A stretch of 64,000 nucleotides of DNA from Oryzias latipes. Taxonomy: Eukaryota; Chordata; Actinopteri; Beloniformes; Adrianichthyidae. The DNA is taken from the NCBI RefSeq assembly GCF_002234675.1, contig NC_019876.2:17615354-17679353 (forward strand). The letters are read 5' to 3'. The stretch's first letter is position 1. The number at the start of each line of letters is the position of its first letter. Made by a program: the position numbers and the translations under genes. The notes under the pieces are model-generated. The model did no database searches and had not been told where the DNA came from. It saw only the letters and a program-made list of their open reading frames with translations. Shown here one piece after another: positions 12,186 through 23,149 of the stretch.

Positions 12186-13032
12186 CGTAAGAATCAGTTT
12201 CTGTCCTGCTGTTTGATGTACTTCCTAATTTCTGAGATCTTATCTCATCAGCACGATCCAAACTTTACTTAAAAAAACATTTTAGTTAATTTGATCCGTT
12301 TTCTGCCCTGCAGTTCATCATTATTCCACTAGAGGCAGTAGAAGTGCAGCTTCTTGAACATAATTTCTAGAGGCAGTAGAAGTGCAGAAGTTATGTGCTG
12401 CATGGACAGATAATTTTACTTCATTTTCTAATGTTTTTTTTGTAAGATTAGTGCTCTTTCTTTATTTTAGGCTACTTTTTTTTTGGTTTCTGTCATATTA
12501 AGAAAAGGTCAAAGGGTATTCATTGTCTGCTGTGCATGTTGGGGATCATAAAATGATGATGATGATGTAGAGAACCAACATTTGAGAGCAGAAGAGCCCC
12601 CATCCCCCCTCGTTTAATCTGTAATCTAATCTGAAAGTGGACAGCTTTTCAGTTCCTGGGACTGTCACAGCCCTGACGTCCTCCAGGATTAGACAGCGCC
12701 AAGGGCTGAAGTGATGAGGGCGTGGCTAATCGCTACAGGGACGCTTGATGGTTGCCGGGCTACGGTGCTATTTGTTGATGCTGTCATCTTAAATTAAGTT
12801 ATTATGGCGCTGAAGCGCAGCATCATAATTCTATTAAACTCTGACAAGATTGTGAAATCAGCAGATCTGCAGCCAACTCAGTTGATTTTTAAGGAAAAGG
12901 ATTTTAACGAGCTGTGAACAAATGATAAAATGAGAGTTTTGACTTCTTTTAAAGTTTATTTTAATGTTGAGTATTACTGCTAAAGGATGAATGGTTTTGA
13001 TAAAGTGTTAATGTATTTTTCTGTCACTTCCT
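12186..13032. other. No gene; short repeat at 12300-12390
   Basis: 12300-12390 holds two tandem versions of CTAGAGGCAGTAGAAGTGCAG. The preceding TGCCCTGCAGTTCATCATTA phrase recurs near 49.82 kb with the same CACTAG...GGCAGTAGAAG context, so it is a small interspersed repeat. The rest shows nothing supportable. Confidence 0.5.
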
Positions 13033-13388
13033 TTAAGTGTTTTTGTTTTTTGTAACATGTTTTTTGTAGCATTTTTCTGATGATGAAGGACATGTATGAA
13101 GGAAATTCAACTTAAAATTGCTTTTTAGAGTGTTTCTTCATTCTTGTTGTGAATGCCGTTTGAAAAAGAGCTTATTTGTGACGTAGAAAAGAGGAAGGAA
13201 CTCCGTCACAATAGTCCTTCCAATAATTTTGAGCCACAGTTTTAATGACTCAGTGCCGCCCTGCAGAAACGATGTACTAGAAAATGACACAGGTTTGTTG
13301 ATTTTGACTAAAAATGGCATAATCCCTAAGAAAACACCAGCGGTAACCCTTTATATTACAGATTAAAGCTTGAGTGGAGTAGGACTTG
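13033..13388 (-). repeat. Family X repeat, copy C (internally deleted)
   Basis: Both ends of the family are present in reverse orientation (GATGATGAAGGACATGTATG near the start, GTACTAGAAAATGACACAGG near the end). The coding-like centre is missing. It lies just upstream of the first coding exon of the small gene. Confidence 0.7.
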
Positions 13389-13440
13389 AAGCTCCGCCCT
13401 TGTTGACTGGCTTTACTTGTCTGATTCCAGCTGTCCTGTC

Positions 13441-14402
13441 ATGGGGGTGAAGATGCTGCAGTGCTTTCCTTTCTACAGACGCTGCAAGGATCGCTGCAAG
13501 AGCAGACAGTGTACGCCGCCTCCAGGTGAGGAGCACCGCAACACATGTAGCGACGCACATTTCTAAGCCATTGAACACAGATTAAACCAGAACGAACTAA
13601 GACCCATCAGGGGCTTGGATTTGGTAGTGACGTGTGGATGCCGTCCCTTTTCATTTACGGAAGTGCCCATCTGTTATTTGCGGATTGTACCCACCGATTC
13701 TTTTATAAATCGGAACAGAGGTGTGAAAGAAAAAGCAGGATTTAGGAGATTTGTACCGCTTTGACATTTCACACCAAGCCTCTTCCCACCTGAGGTGGTG
13801 GAAATTCGCTAGTAAACAGTAGAAGAAGAGAAAGAAGTAGCCCCTCCCTACTTGTCCAATGTGAACACCATGGGCTAAACGCGTCCCATGCTTCACTCCT
13901 CCTGTTTTTGAGGAGGTGTGAAAGCTCCTCCGACTTTTAGTCTGCCTGAAAATGAGGATATTATTTCCCCTCTTAGCTACACTTCCCTTTAAAAAAATAC
14001 CAAAAAGTGTGAATAAAGAAATAGTTTTCTTGGAAAATATCAGGTTATGTAGTAGATAAAAGTGTTGAGCAATAAGAGGAGCAGCTGTACTTTTCATTCT
14101 CGTCCTTTTAGCCCTGCTCCCGTGTGATGTCACAGCTCCTGTAAGAGTGTGAAGCAAACCAAATGTGAGGGTGTCACATTTAAATGAACCCCCAGTGGAC
14201 GACATTTTCCTTTTTTTTTGTGTGTTCAGTTCCCACTGAGGAGACAAAACCACGACTGTCCTCCACCACGTCCTGGGGCAGCGAAAGCGAAGGAGCGGGA
14301 AGCCTCGGCCACGCCTCGCAGGTCTACTTCTCTACAAAGGCCAGGCTGTCTTTCAGGCACCAGCTGGACAGCAACATCAACGCCGTGGACGCCACCTACT
14401 GA
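13441..14402 (+). CDS. Unnamed small two-exon gene, predicted 85-aa protein
   Basis: Exon 1 follows an acceptor GATTCCAG|CTG at 13430 and codes from ATG 13441 to 13525 (donor CCTCCAG|GTGAGG). Exon 2 runs 14230-14402 after GTGTTCAG|TTCCC and ends in TGA. The phase is kept (85 + 173 = 258 nt). The N-terminus MGVKMLQCFPFYRRCKDRCK begins with Gly2 and is rich in Cys and basic residues, which suggests lipid anchoring (myristoylation and/or palmitoylation); this is inference. The middle is Ser/Thr/Gly-rich, and the C-terminus ends SFRHQLDSNINAVDATY. Intron 1 holds a family Y repeat. GC content and codon use fit a real exon pair. I do not recognise the family. METTL3 follows tail-to-tail about 1.2 kb downstream. 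Confidence 0.6.
13590..14005 (-). repeat. Family Y interspersed repeat, copy 1
   Basis: Shares with 19430-19810 the blocks GGTAGTGACGTGTGGATG, CCTTTTCATTTAC, and TTTGACATTTCACACCAAGC followed by CTCTTCC and CAGTAGAA. It lies in the intron of the small gene. Class unknown. Confidence 0.6.
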
Positions 14403-14716
14403 GGAGGACAAAGGCGGACGGACTGAAGGTCTGCTGAAGGCCTGCAGCTGCAGATGTTTTCCGCTCTGCTGGACACGCTGGACTCCCGATTGATGGGAGT
14501 CGGGGAAGCAGAGGACAACAGACTGGAGGACTTGACCTGATTAAAGCTTAAAAACGAGGAACTCTTCTGTCTAAACACAAACTCTGATGACAATGTCGCT
14601 GTGTTGCCGCTTTCACCACCAACATTTGCCTTGTTTTATTTTTATAGGACTGGTTTTTCGTACTGTTTTTGCGTGTAACAAAAAAACAACAATGCCATCA
14701 GACAAACGTTCCGTTT

Positions 14717-15200
14717 TAAAGTCCCACTCTTATCATCTTTTGATTCATTCTACAAGTGTTCCCAGTAGACTTTTAATTAAGATGGTGGCGGTTTTAGCTT
14801 AAATAAAAATAAAAAACTCTAGGACATAGTTTCTGCAGAGCGGCAGGAGTTCATTAGAAATTCATCTCCGAGTTGTGGGTGGGGCTGTTTGGGCGGAGCA
14901 AGCCCAAGCCCCCCCCACACACACCCATCACCCATAAGTCTCTGTTTACATGGTCTCCTGCCAGCTTACAGCCCCTCACACCCCAAACCTAACTCCTGGT
15001 GCAACAAGAATGGCGAGGAATATGAAGACGTTCATGGATCTAGTCGTCTACACGTGGATGCCTCCAACTGGGGCGGAGTAGGGAGCTTGTGACACGCCCA
15101 GCGTATCTTCTATGTCACAATCACGCCGTCCTCAATCATGAGAAAAGTGCTACATGTTAAAAACACCAGAAACTACCTTTTCATGGAAGTGGGGCTTTAG
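14717..15200 (+). repeat. Family X repeat, copy D
   Basis: Begins TTTTAAAGTCCCACTCTTAT and ends GGAAGTGGGGCTTTAG. The internal coding-like segment is shortened by a deletion right after the ATG at 15011 (ATGGCGAGGAATATGAAGAC). It lies in the 3' flank of the small gene. Confidence 0.75.
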
Positions 15201-15522
15201 CCCTAAACAGGAAGACATTTAGCACCTTAACTCCTCTAAAACTTTCTTATTGCCACAAGTGGGCGCTAGAGACAAAAAATGACCTCGAACTGTTAATTTT
15301 GTAAAGTTTGTAGTTCTGTTCTGCTTTGAACTGCACTGCTCTGTAACATTTTAACACTTTTTGTTGTGAGTTTTATGGATTGAAGCTTTTTGTGGCAGTA
15401 AACTAAAATCACAAACTAAACTTTTTTTTTTAAATTAAACTGTGTGTTTTTATTAAATGAAAATGAAGCTTTGAAATGGGATTCAAATAGAGAAAAAACA
15501 CACATTTGTTATCAGAAAGTTG

Positions 15523-15528
15523 TTTATT
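15523..15528 (-). terminator. Candidate METTL3 polyadenylation signal
   Basis: AATAAA on the minus strand, about 107 bases downstream of the METTL3 stop codon. A second AATAAA-like hexamer is at about 15449. Confidence 0.5.
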
Positions 15529-15634
15529 TACATGTATTTTGTCGTTTTTGACAGAGACTTTCAATTTGGTCAGTTTTTGTAAAAAAAATAATATTTACAG
15601 GCATTAAAAAAAAAAGCGCATCCTGCAGGAGGCC

Positions 15635-18600
15635 TTAAGGTTTGGAGATGACGCCATCTGGATAGCGACTCTTGAAGCGCGCCACAACCTCAGGATCCAG
15701 CAGGTGAATGCCATCCAGCTGGTTCCCCAGAGTTATCCTTTGAAACCAAACAAAGGTTTAAAAAAACTAGAAAAAGTGTCAAACTGTTTGAGACGGCGAG
15801 TCGTACCAGTTGGGTTGGACGTTGTGAGGCCGTCCAAAGAGCTCGATCTTCCTGGTTCCGGGGGAGAGCCTCTCAATCATGCCGTAGATCTCGTCTGGTT
15901 TGTGGCTGGTGGAGCGGACCTGAGTGGGCGGGTACTCACGGTGAGTCGCGCGCTTTCGGACGGTTTCACGATCACACGGCGCAAAGATTTACCTCGGCCA
16001 CGATGACGTCACAGTCCAAACCTCGGTTGAAGCCCTGCGTGTTTCCCTTCACGCCCACCTGAGCACAGACACAAAACCGGCTTACCTTTCCCCTAAAAAC
16101 AGTCGTTCTTCAAGCTTGGATTATGGGAGGATTTTTTTTTCCGTGTACCAGGCAGTGCTCCTTCCCGTGGTTCAGCCAGTGTCCCGTCCGGCCCGTCCGG
16201 ATGATTCTCTGAAGCTGGTTGGTTTTGACCCAAATGATTTCATCCACACGCTCGTAGCTGAGGAAGAAAAAAAGGATACCAGAGAAAAATTGAGAGAAAA
16301 AAAAAAGAGATGATGGGTTCTTAAAAAGCTAAGCTTACCCCCACTGGCTGAGGCACTCCCTCCCCAGCTCCATGGCCCTGAAGGAGACCAGAACCGTTTA
16401 GAACCATCACAGAAAGGTGAGGAAAATCAAGACAGGAGTCGGCGTTTGGCTTCAGAAAAACAAAAACCTCTGCCCTGCGTCAGAAGTGCAAGTCCACCTT
16501 AAAACTCAGTCACTGCAGAACAATAAAGGTGGACACAAACTGCTTTCCTAATTGGTTTTTTAATTGATTGAGTTTAAAGACCCTCTCTAATCATCTACAG
16601 CAGTGTTTTTCAACCTTTTTTTGAGCCACGGCACACCTGACCATCTCCCACAACACACTGGTTGAAAAACACTGATCTAGAGATCTATATGAAAAGTTTC
16701 CTCAGTGGCCTTTTTATTATGATTACTCAAAAACTCAAACTCAAACTCAAAAACTCAAAAACTCAAAAAACCTGTGTCGTTTTCTAGGACATAGTTTCTG
16801 CAGAGCAGCAGGAGTTCATTAGAAATTCCCCTCTGAGTTGTGGGCGGGACCGTCACAGATAAGATCTCTTTTCAAACGGCATTTTTTTCTCTGCTGCTGA
16901 TTCAAAACAGTAGGATTTTTTTTTAAACTCAGAAATACAACTTTAGGTTTCATTTCATGTCCACCATCATCAGAAAAATGACACGAGAACATCTTAAAAA
17001 ACTACTTTCATCAGTCTTTAAAGTAAATAAACTTTAGGATAAATTATTTTTTCATATATGAGCAGGTTTTAGGGATCTGATACAATCTAAACTGGAATAT
17101 TCACAGGAATCCTCCTATTTGAGCTGCATTCATGACGTCTCAGCTGAGATGGCGTCACAGCGGTAAAACCAGAAGCTGCTGGTTACACATTAGTCATGAT
17201 GGCTTCTATGTCATGTATTCCTGACTCATGGTGTTTGAGCAGAAAGCAGATCCGCTTTGGAACGGATGGATCTACATCTGATAATGAAGCAGGTTCTGCT
17301 GCAATAAGGTTCATGTTTGAAATCCTCTAAACACCCGCCCTGATCAAAGTGGTGTTTTTGGAATTTTTAACATGTTCTTGTGGTGTTTTTCTGATGATGG
17401 AGGACATGTAGGAAGAATATTAAGACAAAAATTGTATTTCTGAATCTTCATTTAAATCGTTGCTGGACGGGCCACAAGCCTTCCTGCTCCGAGCTATTAG
17501 CAATGGCGAAGGGAAGGGAGGCGGGGACGCTCCACGCCAGCGGTCCAGCCCATAACTCTGAGGGGAGTTTCTAATGAACTCAGCAAAAATTATGTTCAAG
17601 AAAACTGCACAGGTTGTTGGATTTTGGCTAAAAATGGCAAAATCATACATAAAATGCCCCCGGAACACAAGATGATGAAAGTGGGTTTTTAAGCACTGCT
17701 GCAAAGAATAAAAGGGTGGTGGATGAGGCAGAAAAGAATCAAAGATGCTAACTCTGCTCTGGTTACCTGCCAGTGACCCAGAGGAAGAGGAAGCCGTCGT
17801 CCTGCAGGGCTGGGATGTTGAGTTTCCTCATTTCGTCGTCGGTCAGAGTCCCATAGGGCAGCTCCATGTGGATGTCCCAGGGGGGGTCAGCCATCACCAC
17901 AGCAAACTTACCCAGAATCGACACGTCCAGGTAACGAATGTCGCAGCAGATCCACTGAGAAATGGAAACGCTTTGCTGAGAGACTAGAATTCCCGCTAAG
18001 AAAAGCGCTCTCCGCCTGATGTCCCCTCCTCACCTGCGATGGGAAGAGAGTGCCCACGTTGCTGTCGGCGTCCCCCGCGCAGAGGCTGACCTCCGCGCCC
18101 CCCGTCTGCGGCCCCAGGCTGCTCTCGGCCTCCGGCGGGCTGTCGATCTCGTAGTGGACGTACTTGCAGGTGTCCATGTGGAAGCAGGTGTTGAGGAAGG
18201 AGCAGTCGCCCAGGCTCTCGTCTGTGTGCTTGTTGATGATGCGACTGAGGAGCAGAAACAGCAGAAAAACCTTTAAGCTCATGAATTTAAAGCGTTTCGC
18301 TTCACGGACAAAACCTGAACTGATCGGAACAAATGTAAGAATAAAAAGATGAGCGAGAAGAGTAAAAATGTAAAATCTGAATTTTATCCTAGAATTAAAG
18401 CAAATTACAAAAAAGCAATAGAAAAAAAAAAAGTTCATCCATAGAATTTAATGAGATGTGTGTCAAAAAGCAATGGCTATATAGTTAGATGAGCTGCTTT
18501 TTGTTAGATAAATGGCGCCATCTTCAGGTTGAAATAGGTAGTTTTTTTTTTCTAATATAAATATAAAACAGTGGTTTCTTCTAATTCAGCAACATCAAAC

Positions 18601-21600
18601 CAGAGTGAGCTTTAAGAAGTCGAGGGGTCAAATGTTGGGCTTTGAGGCAGAAATCTCACCGGAAGTGCAGCTTGGTGCACGGCTGAGGAGCGTCCCCGGA
18701 GCGGACGCACTCCTCTTTGGTCCCGTGGTTGCAGAACTCTTGGACCTGAGCGCGTCCTCGCGAGCGGAACTTCTCCACGATGGACTGCTCTTTGGCGGTG
18801 CTGGCGTTCAGCAGCTCAAGGATTTCTCTGCTCACCTGCACACATGTTCAGAAACATGATGATGATGATGAAAGAGCATTGACCTCCAACCTGGGGTCAA
18901 ATGACGATCAGCTGAAAGTAAATAAAACACTAGATTGTAAATTACATTAAAAAGAAAATAAAAAAAAGCAAACTTTGAAAAAGAAAATTTGAAACAAAAA
19001 TAATTCAAACTTGCGGTAAAAGAAATATTGAAAATCAGAAAAACAATTAAGTTTGAAACTTAAGTTAAAACCCCCTTTATGTCTATTGATGTAAATGTGC
19101 ATCGAACCACTTCTGCTGCAAAATTAACTGAATTTATCATCTACTTGAAAGCAAAAACTCAAGTGGAATTTATTTTTTTCAGTTGCAAATAAATTCGAGT
19201 CTGGAGGGGTTAAAAAAGAACAAATCTAAAACTGTTACCAAATGAAAAATTATGTTTTTTTGTCACAGCTGCTGTTTTGTATTTTCAACATTTCTTGGTG
19301 TTGAGACCATTTTTATGTGGGAGTGGAGCTTTGTTCACATCGCCCCTGGCAACAAGAGCACTTTCATTGAAAGCTCTGTTTAAACGAGGCTTTTGCATTC
19401 AAAGCTCTCACTTTCCAGCGGATCTAAACAAATTTTGAATGCGTGTTGAAAGTTAAACCAGGTTGAACTTCAGTCAGAGACTCGTACTTAGTAGTGACGT
19501 ATGGATGGTGTTCCTTTTAATTCACAAAAGTGGCAACCATTTGAACATGAATCATGGAGGAGAAATGAAGAATTGTAGTTTGTGAATTCAATGACAGCAA
19601 GTTTTTCATCTATGAGAATAGAGTTGCCAAAGATTCAACTGATTTGCACGGCTTTGACATTTCACACCAAGCCTCTTCCAACAGTAGAAAAAGAAAAGAG
19701 AGGAAAGGAGAGGAATGTGTAATTTTGAGTTTAAAACTGCTTTTTTTTTTTTTTTTTTTTACTAATTTCCAGTTTGGAATTTCACTTCCCTTTAAACTGA
19801 CCCTGATTTGACCCCAAACAGACCCCAAAAATGTAAAAAATAATGAAGCAACATTTAGCTTTAAAGCTGGAAGCTTCAATCATAACAAATAAAATAAATA
19901 TTTTCTAATATTATCTCATTCACAAAAATGTCTCAAAAGGATATTTTACAAGAGTATAAATTAAAAATTTTCTTAACTTTTAGGACGTGAAGTTTATTTT
20001 ATTAAATATCAAACATACTCGTGGTTTGAGTCCACGCAGTTTTCAAACGTTTTTCCACTTTTTGGCCAGAAAAGACCTAATATTTTTCTCGTCTGCGAGC
20101 CACATGTGACCATCAAAAGAGCCATATATGGCTCGCGAGCCATAGGTTCCCGACCCCTGTAATATTTCATCTTCTTTACATTTACCAAACACAGGTCCAA
20201 TTTTCCTTACGGTTTTGCTGCTCAACATTGTTAATGGTTTTGATAATTGGACAAACTCAACAGCATTTAGTAGAAAAGACTTGGTTGATCTCCAGGTATG
20301 AGGTTTACATTCGTTTCTAATGTATCAGTCAATATCACTGAGCAATGCATAATTATGGGTGTAGATTTTGAAGAAAAGAAATGTTTACTAAGCTAAAAAT
20401 GGTGATACTTATTTCCTCTTGGCAAATTAATCGTTGACTTTTGGATTTTATATTTTCTTCTGTTTAACTTTAATCTTACACACACCAGACACCGTTTTAT
20501 TTTCTCTGTTTTGATTATCCGTGTTGTACACGAACGTTCCCTTGATGTGTAAAAATACATTGAAATCCCACTTTAGACTCTTAACATTGATTACTTGCTT
20601 TCCTCCGTCTTTCTATCTGTGAAAACATCAGGAGTGAGGATTCATTTCCGGCAGAGAAAAACATTGGATCACCTTCTTGCTTTGCTGCTCCTTGGTGGAC
20701 TGCTGGTTTAACAGGCTCTCGATCTCCATGTCCACGTGAGAAGACTGGCTTTTGTTGCTCCTGCCCTTCTTCTCGGCTCCGCCCCCCGACGCAGAGGAGC
20801 CAGTCAGCTGGGAGCAGGAGGCGGGCGTCAGGGAGGAGATGGATGAGCGTGGAGGAGAAGCAGAGCTCTGAAGGGAAGGCGAGAAGCTGCCGGCTCTGCT
20901 ACTGAAGGCCACGTCTTCTGCTTTCCTCTTGACCGCCGTCCTCTGGGATCCCGCCACGGATCCAATCATGGCCCACAGCTTGGTGTGATCCACTGCCACC
21001 ACGACGGTGGAGGAGGGAACCGCGGAGGAGGCAGAGACGGACGTGGGCTGTCGGACTTCAATGAGCTCCTGAGCTGAGAACTTTAGCAGGAGGCTCTGGA
21101 TGCATCCATGACTGGCGGCAGCTTCAGGCTTCAGACAGATAAACAAAGAAATCATAGTGTAGAACGCCGCATCCAACAGGTTCTTCAATGATCCCAGAAA
21201 ACCACCTTACATTGTTGAGTTCATTACTGATGGCAAGGGAGTCTATAGGCAACGAAAGACTCAGGTCAGACAGATATCCCAGCAGCCTTTTCTCCAGCTC
21301 AGGATCCGGTGGTTTTTCTGTCTCCTCCTGAGAGCTGGATGGAGCTGGTGGAGCCGGGCTGTCACTCCTGACTGCAGAGCCATCTGGGACGGTCCCACTG
21401 TCTGAGAGACCAAGAAGGACCAACACATTGCATTAGAAAAGAAAAGAAAACGCATAAACACATTTAACAGTCGGACTCCGACTATATTTATATCTATTGT
21501 TAAACCATTTCCAGTCGTCTTTTAATTATGATTATGCTGTTTTGGCCAAAAGCCTGTGTTGTTTTTCTAAAGACATTTTTTCTTTAAAACGGCAAGAGTT

Positions 21601-23149
21601 CATCAGGCTTCGCCTCTGAATTGTGACCCTCTGCTGATATCCCATCACCCTCTATTTACACGCTCTTCTGCTAGCTTAAAGCCCCTCAACACTCCCAGCT
21701 TGTATTAGGGGTGAAACAAAAATAGCGAGCAATATCAGAGGTATCCAGCCGTACAGTTTTGAGCTGGATGTCAGCTCAGACGAGGAAAATGAAGACGTTA
21801 CTGTATCTACTTGTTTGCCAGTGGATGGATCAGAGTGGAGCGGAGCTGGGAGACTTTCTGCCGCCCATTTCAAACGCTGCATCACAACTGAAAGCTTTTC
21901 CAAATAGTGGGTTTTTATCTGCTCCTGATCCATCCATCCATCCATCTTCTTAACCGTTTTTCCCTTTCGGGGTCACGGGGCTGCCGGAGCCTATCCCGGC
22001 CACTTGTGGGCGAGGTCTGTCGCAGGGTAGAATGTCCACAAACACACCACACACTCTCACACATAGGGACAATTTAGAGTGACCAATTAACCTATGAAGC
22101 ATGTTTTTGGATGGTGGGAAGAAGCCGGAGACCCCGGAGAAAACCCACACATACACGGGGAGAACATGCAAACTCCACACAGAAAAGCCCCCTGTTGATG
22201 TTGTTTTTCATGTCCCCCAGCTGGGACTTGAACCGGAGGCCTTCTTGCTGTGAGGCAAGAGTGCTAACCACTGCGCCACCGTGCAGCCTCCTGATCCATC
22301 ACCATGGAAATAAAAAATACTCAAAAAAGCAGTTTTCTTGTTTTTCCCTACATCCTGAGCAAAACGCTATGAGGAGAAGAACCCCCAATAACATGATTTT
22401 CATCAGAGTCGGTCTTTAAAAAAAATTTTTGATTCCTCTGCTCCATTTAGGATTGTTCAGTTGTTAAATTTTATTTCCACTTATTTTAAGGAATCTATTG
22501 TTCAACTTGCAAACAAACAAACAAAAACCACAACAACAAAAAGAAAACAAAGTAATCTCGAATTGCTAGCTACTTACTGTAAAGTTGTTATAATAATCAA
22601 CATTTGTGATTTTGCTCCTAAAATAATTTTTTAGAATCTATATATATCTTTCTAAAGACTGTGAGGAAGTTTTGAAATAAAACATTTAGATGTGCTTTTC
22701 AAATATTTTTATATTAGAAAGATTTTAAATTAACACAATAAAATTGTATATATACAGACAAAAATTTTCTTTACTGGCTTTTTTGTGTTTACAATTAATA
22801 CTATAAATTGTTTACAGAGGTTTTTACTTTCGTTATGTTGTTTGGTCGCTGTAGTTCAGATAATAACCTAAATAATCAATAAAAACATCAGTTTTTTATC
22901 TGCGAGAATCTATTTGTTAATTCACTAACTTGAAATTATAACAATAAAATGTATTTTAAATCATTTATATGAACAAGCAAAAACGTAGAGGATAAAAAGT
23001 AAAGGTTGTGATTGAATGGTGTCCCTGAGACTGAGACCAGCCTAACCTGCGGACAGCTGCGTTGGGTCTTTCCGTCGCCGCTGTAGCCTTTCCCGAAGCG
23101 AATCCAACTGCTTCTTATGCGCCTGAATGTTGCTCCATGTATCCGACAT
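15635..23149 (-). CDS. mettl3: METTL3, m6A methyltransferase catalytic subunit (11 coding exons, 584 aa)
   Basis: Catalytic subunit of the nuclear METTL3-METTL14 writer, which methylates adenosine N6 in mRNA using S-adenosylmethionine. Coding exons in gene order: 23149-23047, 21401-21211, 21128-20673, 18835-18660, 18244-18034, 17954-17767, 16377-16339, 16257-16149, 16058-15993, 15919-15807, 15737-15635. They sum to 1755 nt with every phase kept. The start [20 protein letters not shown] is the family N-terminus. A Ser-rich linker (exon 3) ends [18 protein letters not shown]. Exons 4-5 carry the Cys/His zinc-finger region. Exon 6 has the catalytic DPPW at residues 402-405 followed by [16 protein letters not shown]. 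Exons 8-10 have [20 protein letters not shown] and [20 protein letters not shown]. Exon 7 is only 39 nt. The C-terminus ends ISKP, slightly shorter than human. Complete and probably functional. Confidence 0.97.
16574..17030 (+). repeat. Family X repeat, copy E, in a METTL3 intron
   Basis: Starts near TTTAAAGACCCTCTCTAATC and ends near CTACTTTCATCAGTCTTTAA. It contains CTAGGACATAGTTTCTGCAG and CAGGAGTTCATTAGAAATTC. A CTCAAA-type microsatellite (about 16728-16770) replaces part of it, and a 74-bp hAT-type element is inserted. Confidence 0.75.
16601..16674. mobile_element. 74-bp hAT-type MITE nested in family X copy E
   Basis: Perfect 15-bp terminal inverted repeats: CAGTGTTTTTCAACC and GGTTGAAAAACACTG. 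It is flanked by 8-bp duplications ATCTACAG (16593-16600) and ATCTAGAG (16675-16682), 7 of 8 matching. The CAGTGTTTTTCAACC end and 8-bp duplication are hAT hallmarks (established knowledge). Confidence 0.9.
17338..17694 (-). repeat. Family X repeat, copy F (internally deleted), in a METTL3 intron
   Basis: Reverse copy with both family ends: TTAACATGTTCTTGTGGTG and TCTGATGATGGAGGACATG at one end, GGATTTTGGCTAAAAATGGC at the other. The centre with the coding-like segment is lost. Confidence 0.7.
19430..19810 (-). repeat. Family Y interspersed repeat, copy 2, in a METTL3 intron
   Basis: Matches 13590-14005 through TTAGTAGTGACGTATGGATG and TTTGACATTTCACACCAAGC. A long T run is present at about 19741-19760. 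Confidence 0.55.
20090..20159 (-). mobile_element. hAT terminal fragment in a METTL3 intron
   Basis: On the minus strand it opens CAGGGGTCGGGAACCTATGG followed by CTCGCGAGCC and ATGGCTCTTTTGATGG, a common vertebrate hAT end. No partner end is identified, so only a fragment is called. Confidence 0.7.
21469..22418 (+). repeat. Family X repeat, copy G, split by a SINE, in METTL3 intron 1
   Basis: Left part 21469-21934, right part 22301-22418. The coding-like segment is the best conserved of all copies: from 21721 it reads [20 protein letters not shown], then ENEDVTV, then a further open stretch with [10 protein letters not shown]. The first codon here is ATA instead of ATG. Confidence 0.8.
21935..22287 (-). 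mobile_element. tRNA-derived SINE with LINE-type tail, 13-bp target-site duplication
   Basis: Minus-strand head GGTGGCGCAGTGGTTAGCAC has a perfect A box (TGGCGCAGTGG), followed by a B box GGTTCAAGTCC. The body contains GGGAGAACATGCAAACTCCA-type phrases in reverse, and the element ends in CATC repeats next to the junction. CTCCTGATCCATC flanks both sides (21922-21934 and 22288-22300), a direct sign of retroposition. Confidence 0.92.

Noticed and set aside
18019-18276. 85-aa plus-strand frame
   Set aside because: Antisense shadow of METTL3 exon 5, caused by its GC-rich codons.
22225-22288. tRNA-like sequence with A and B boxes
   Set aside because: It is the head of a SINE with target-site duplications and a LINE-type tail, not a functional tRNA gene.
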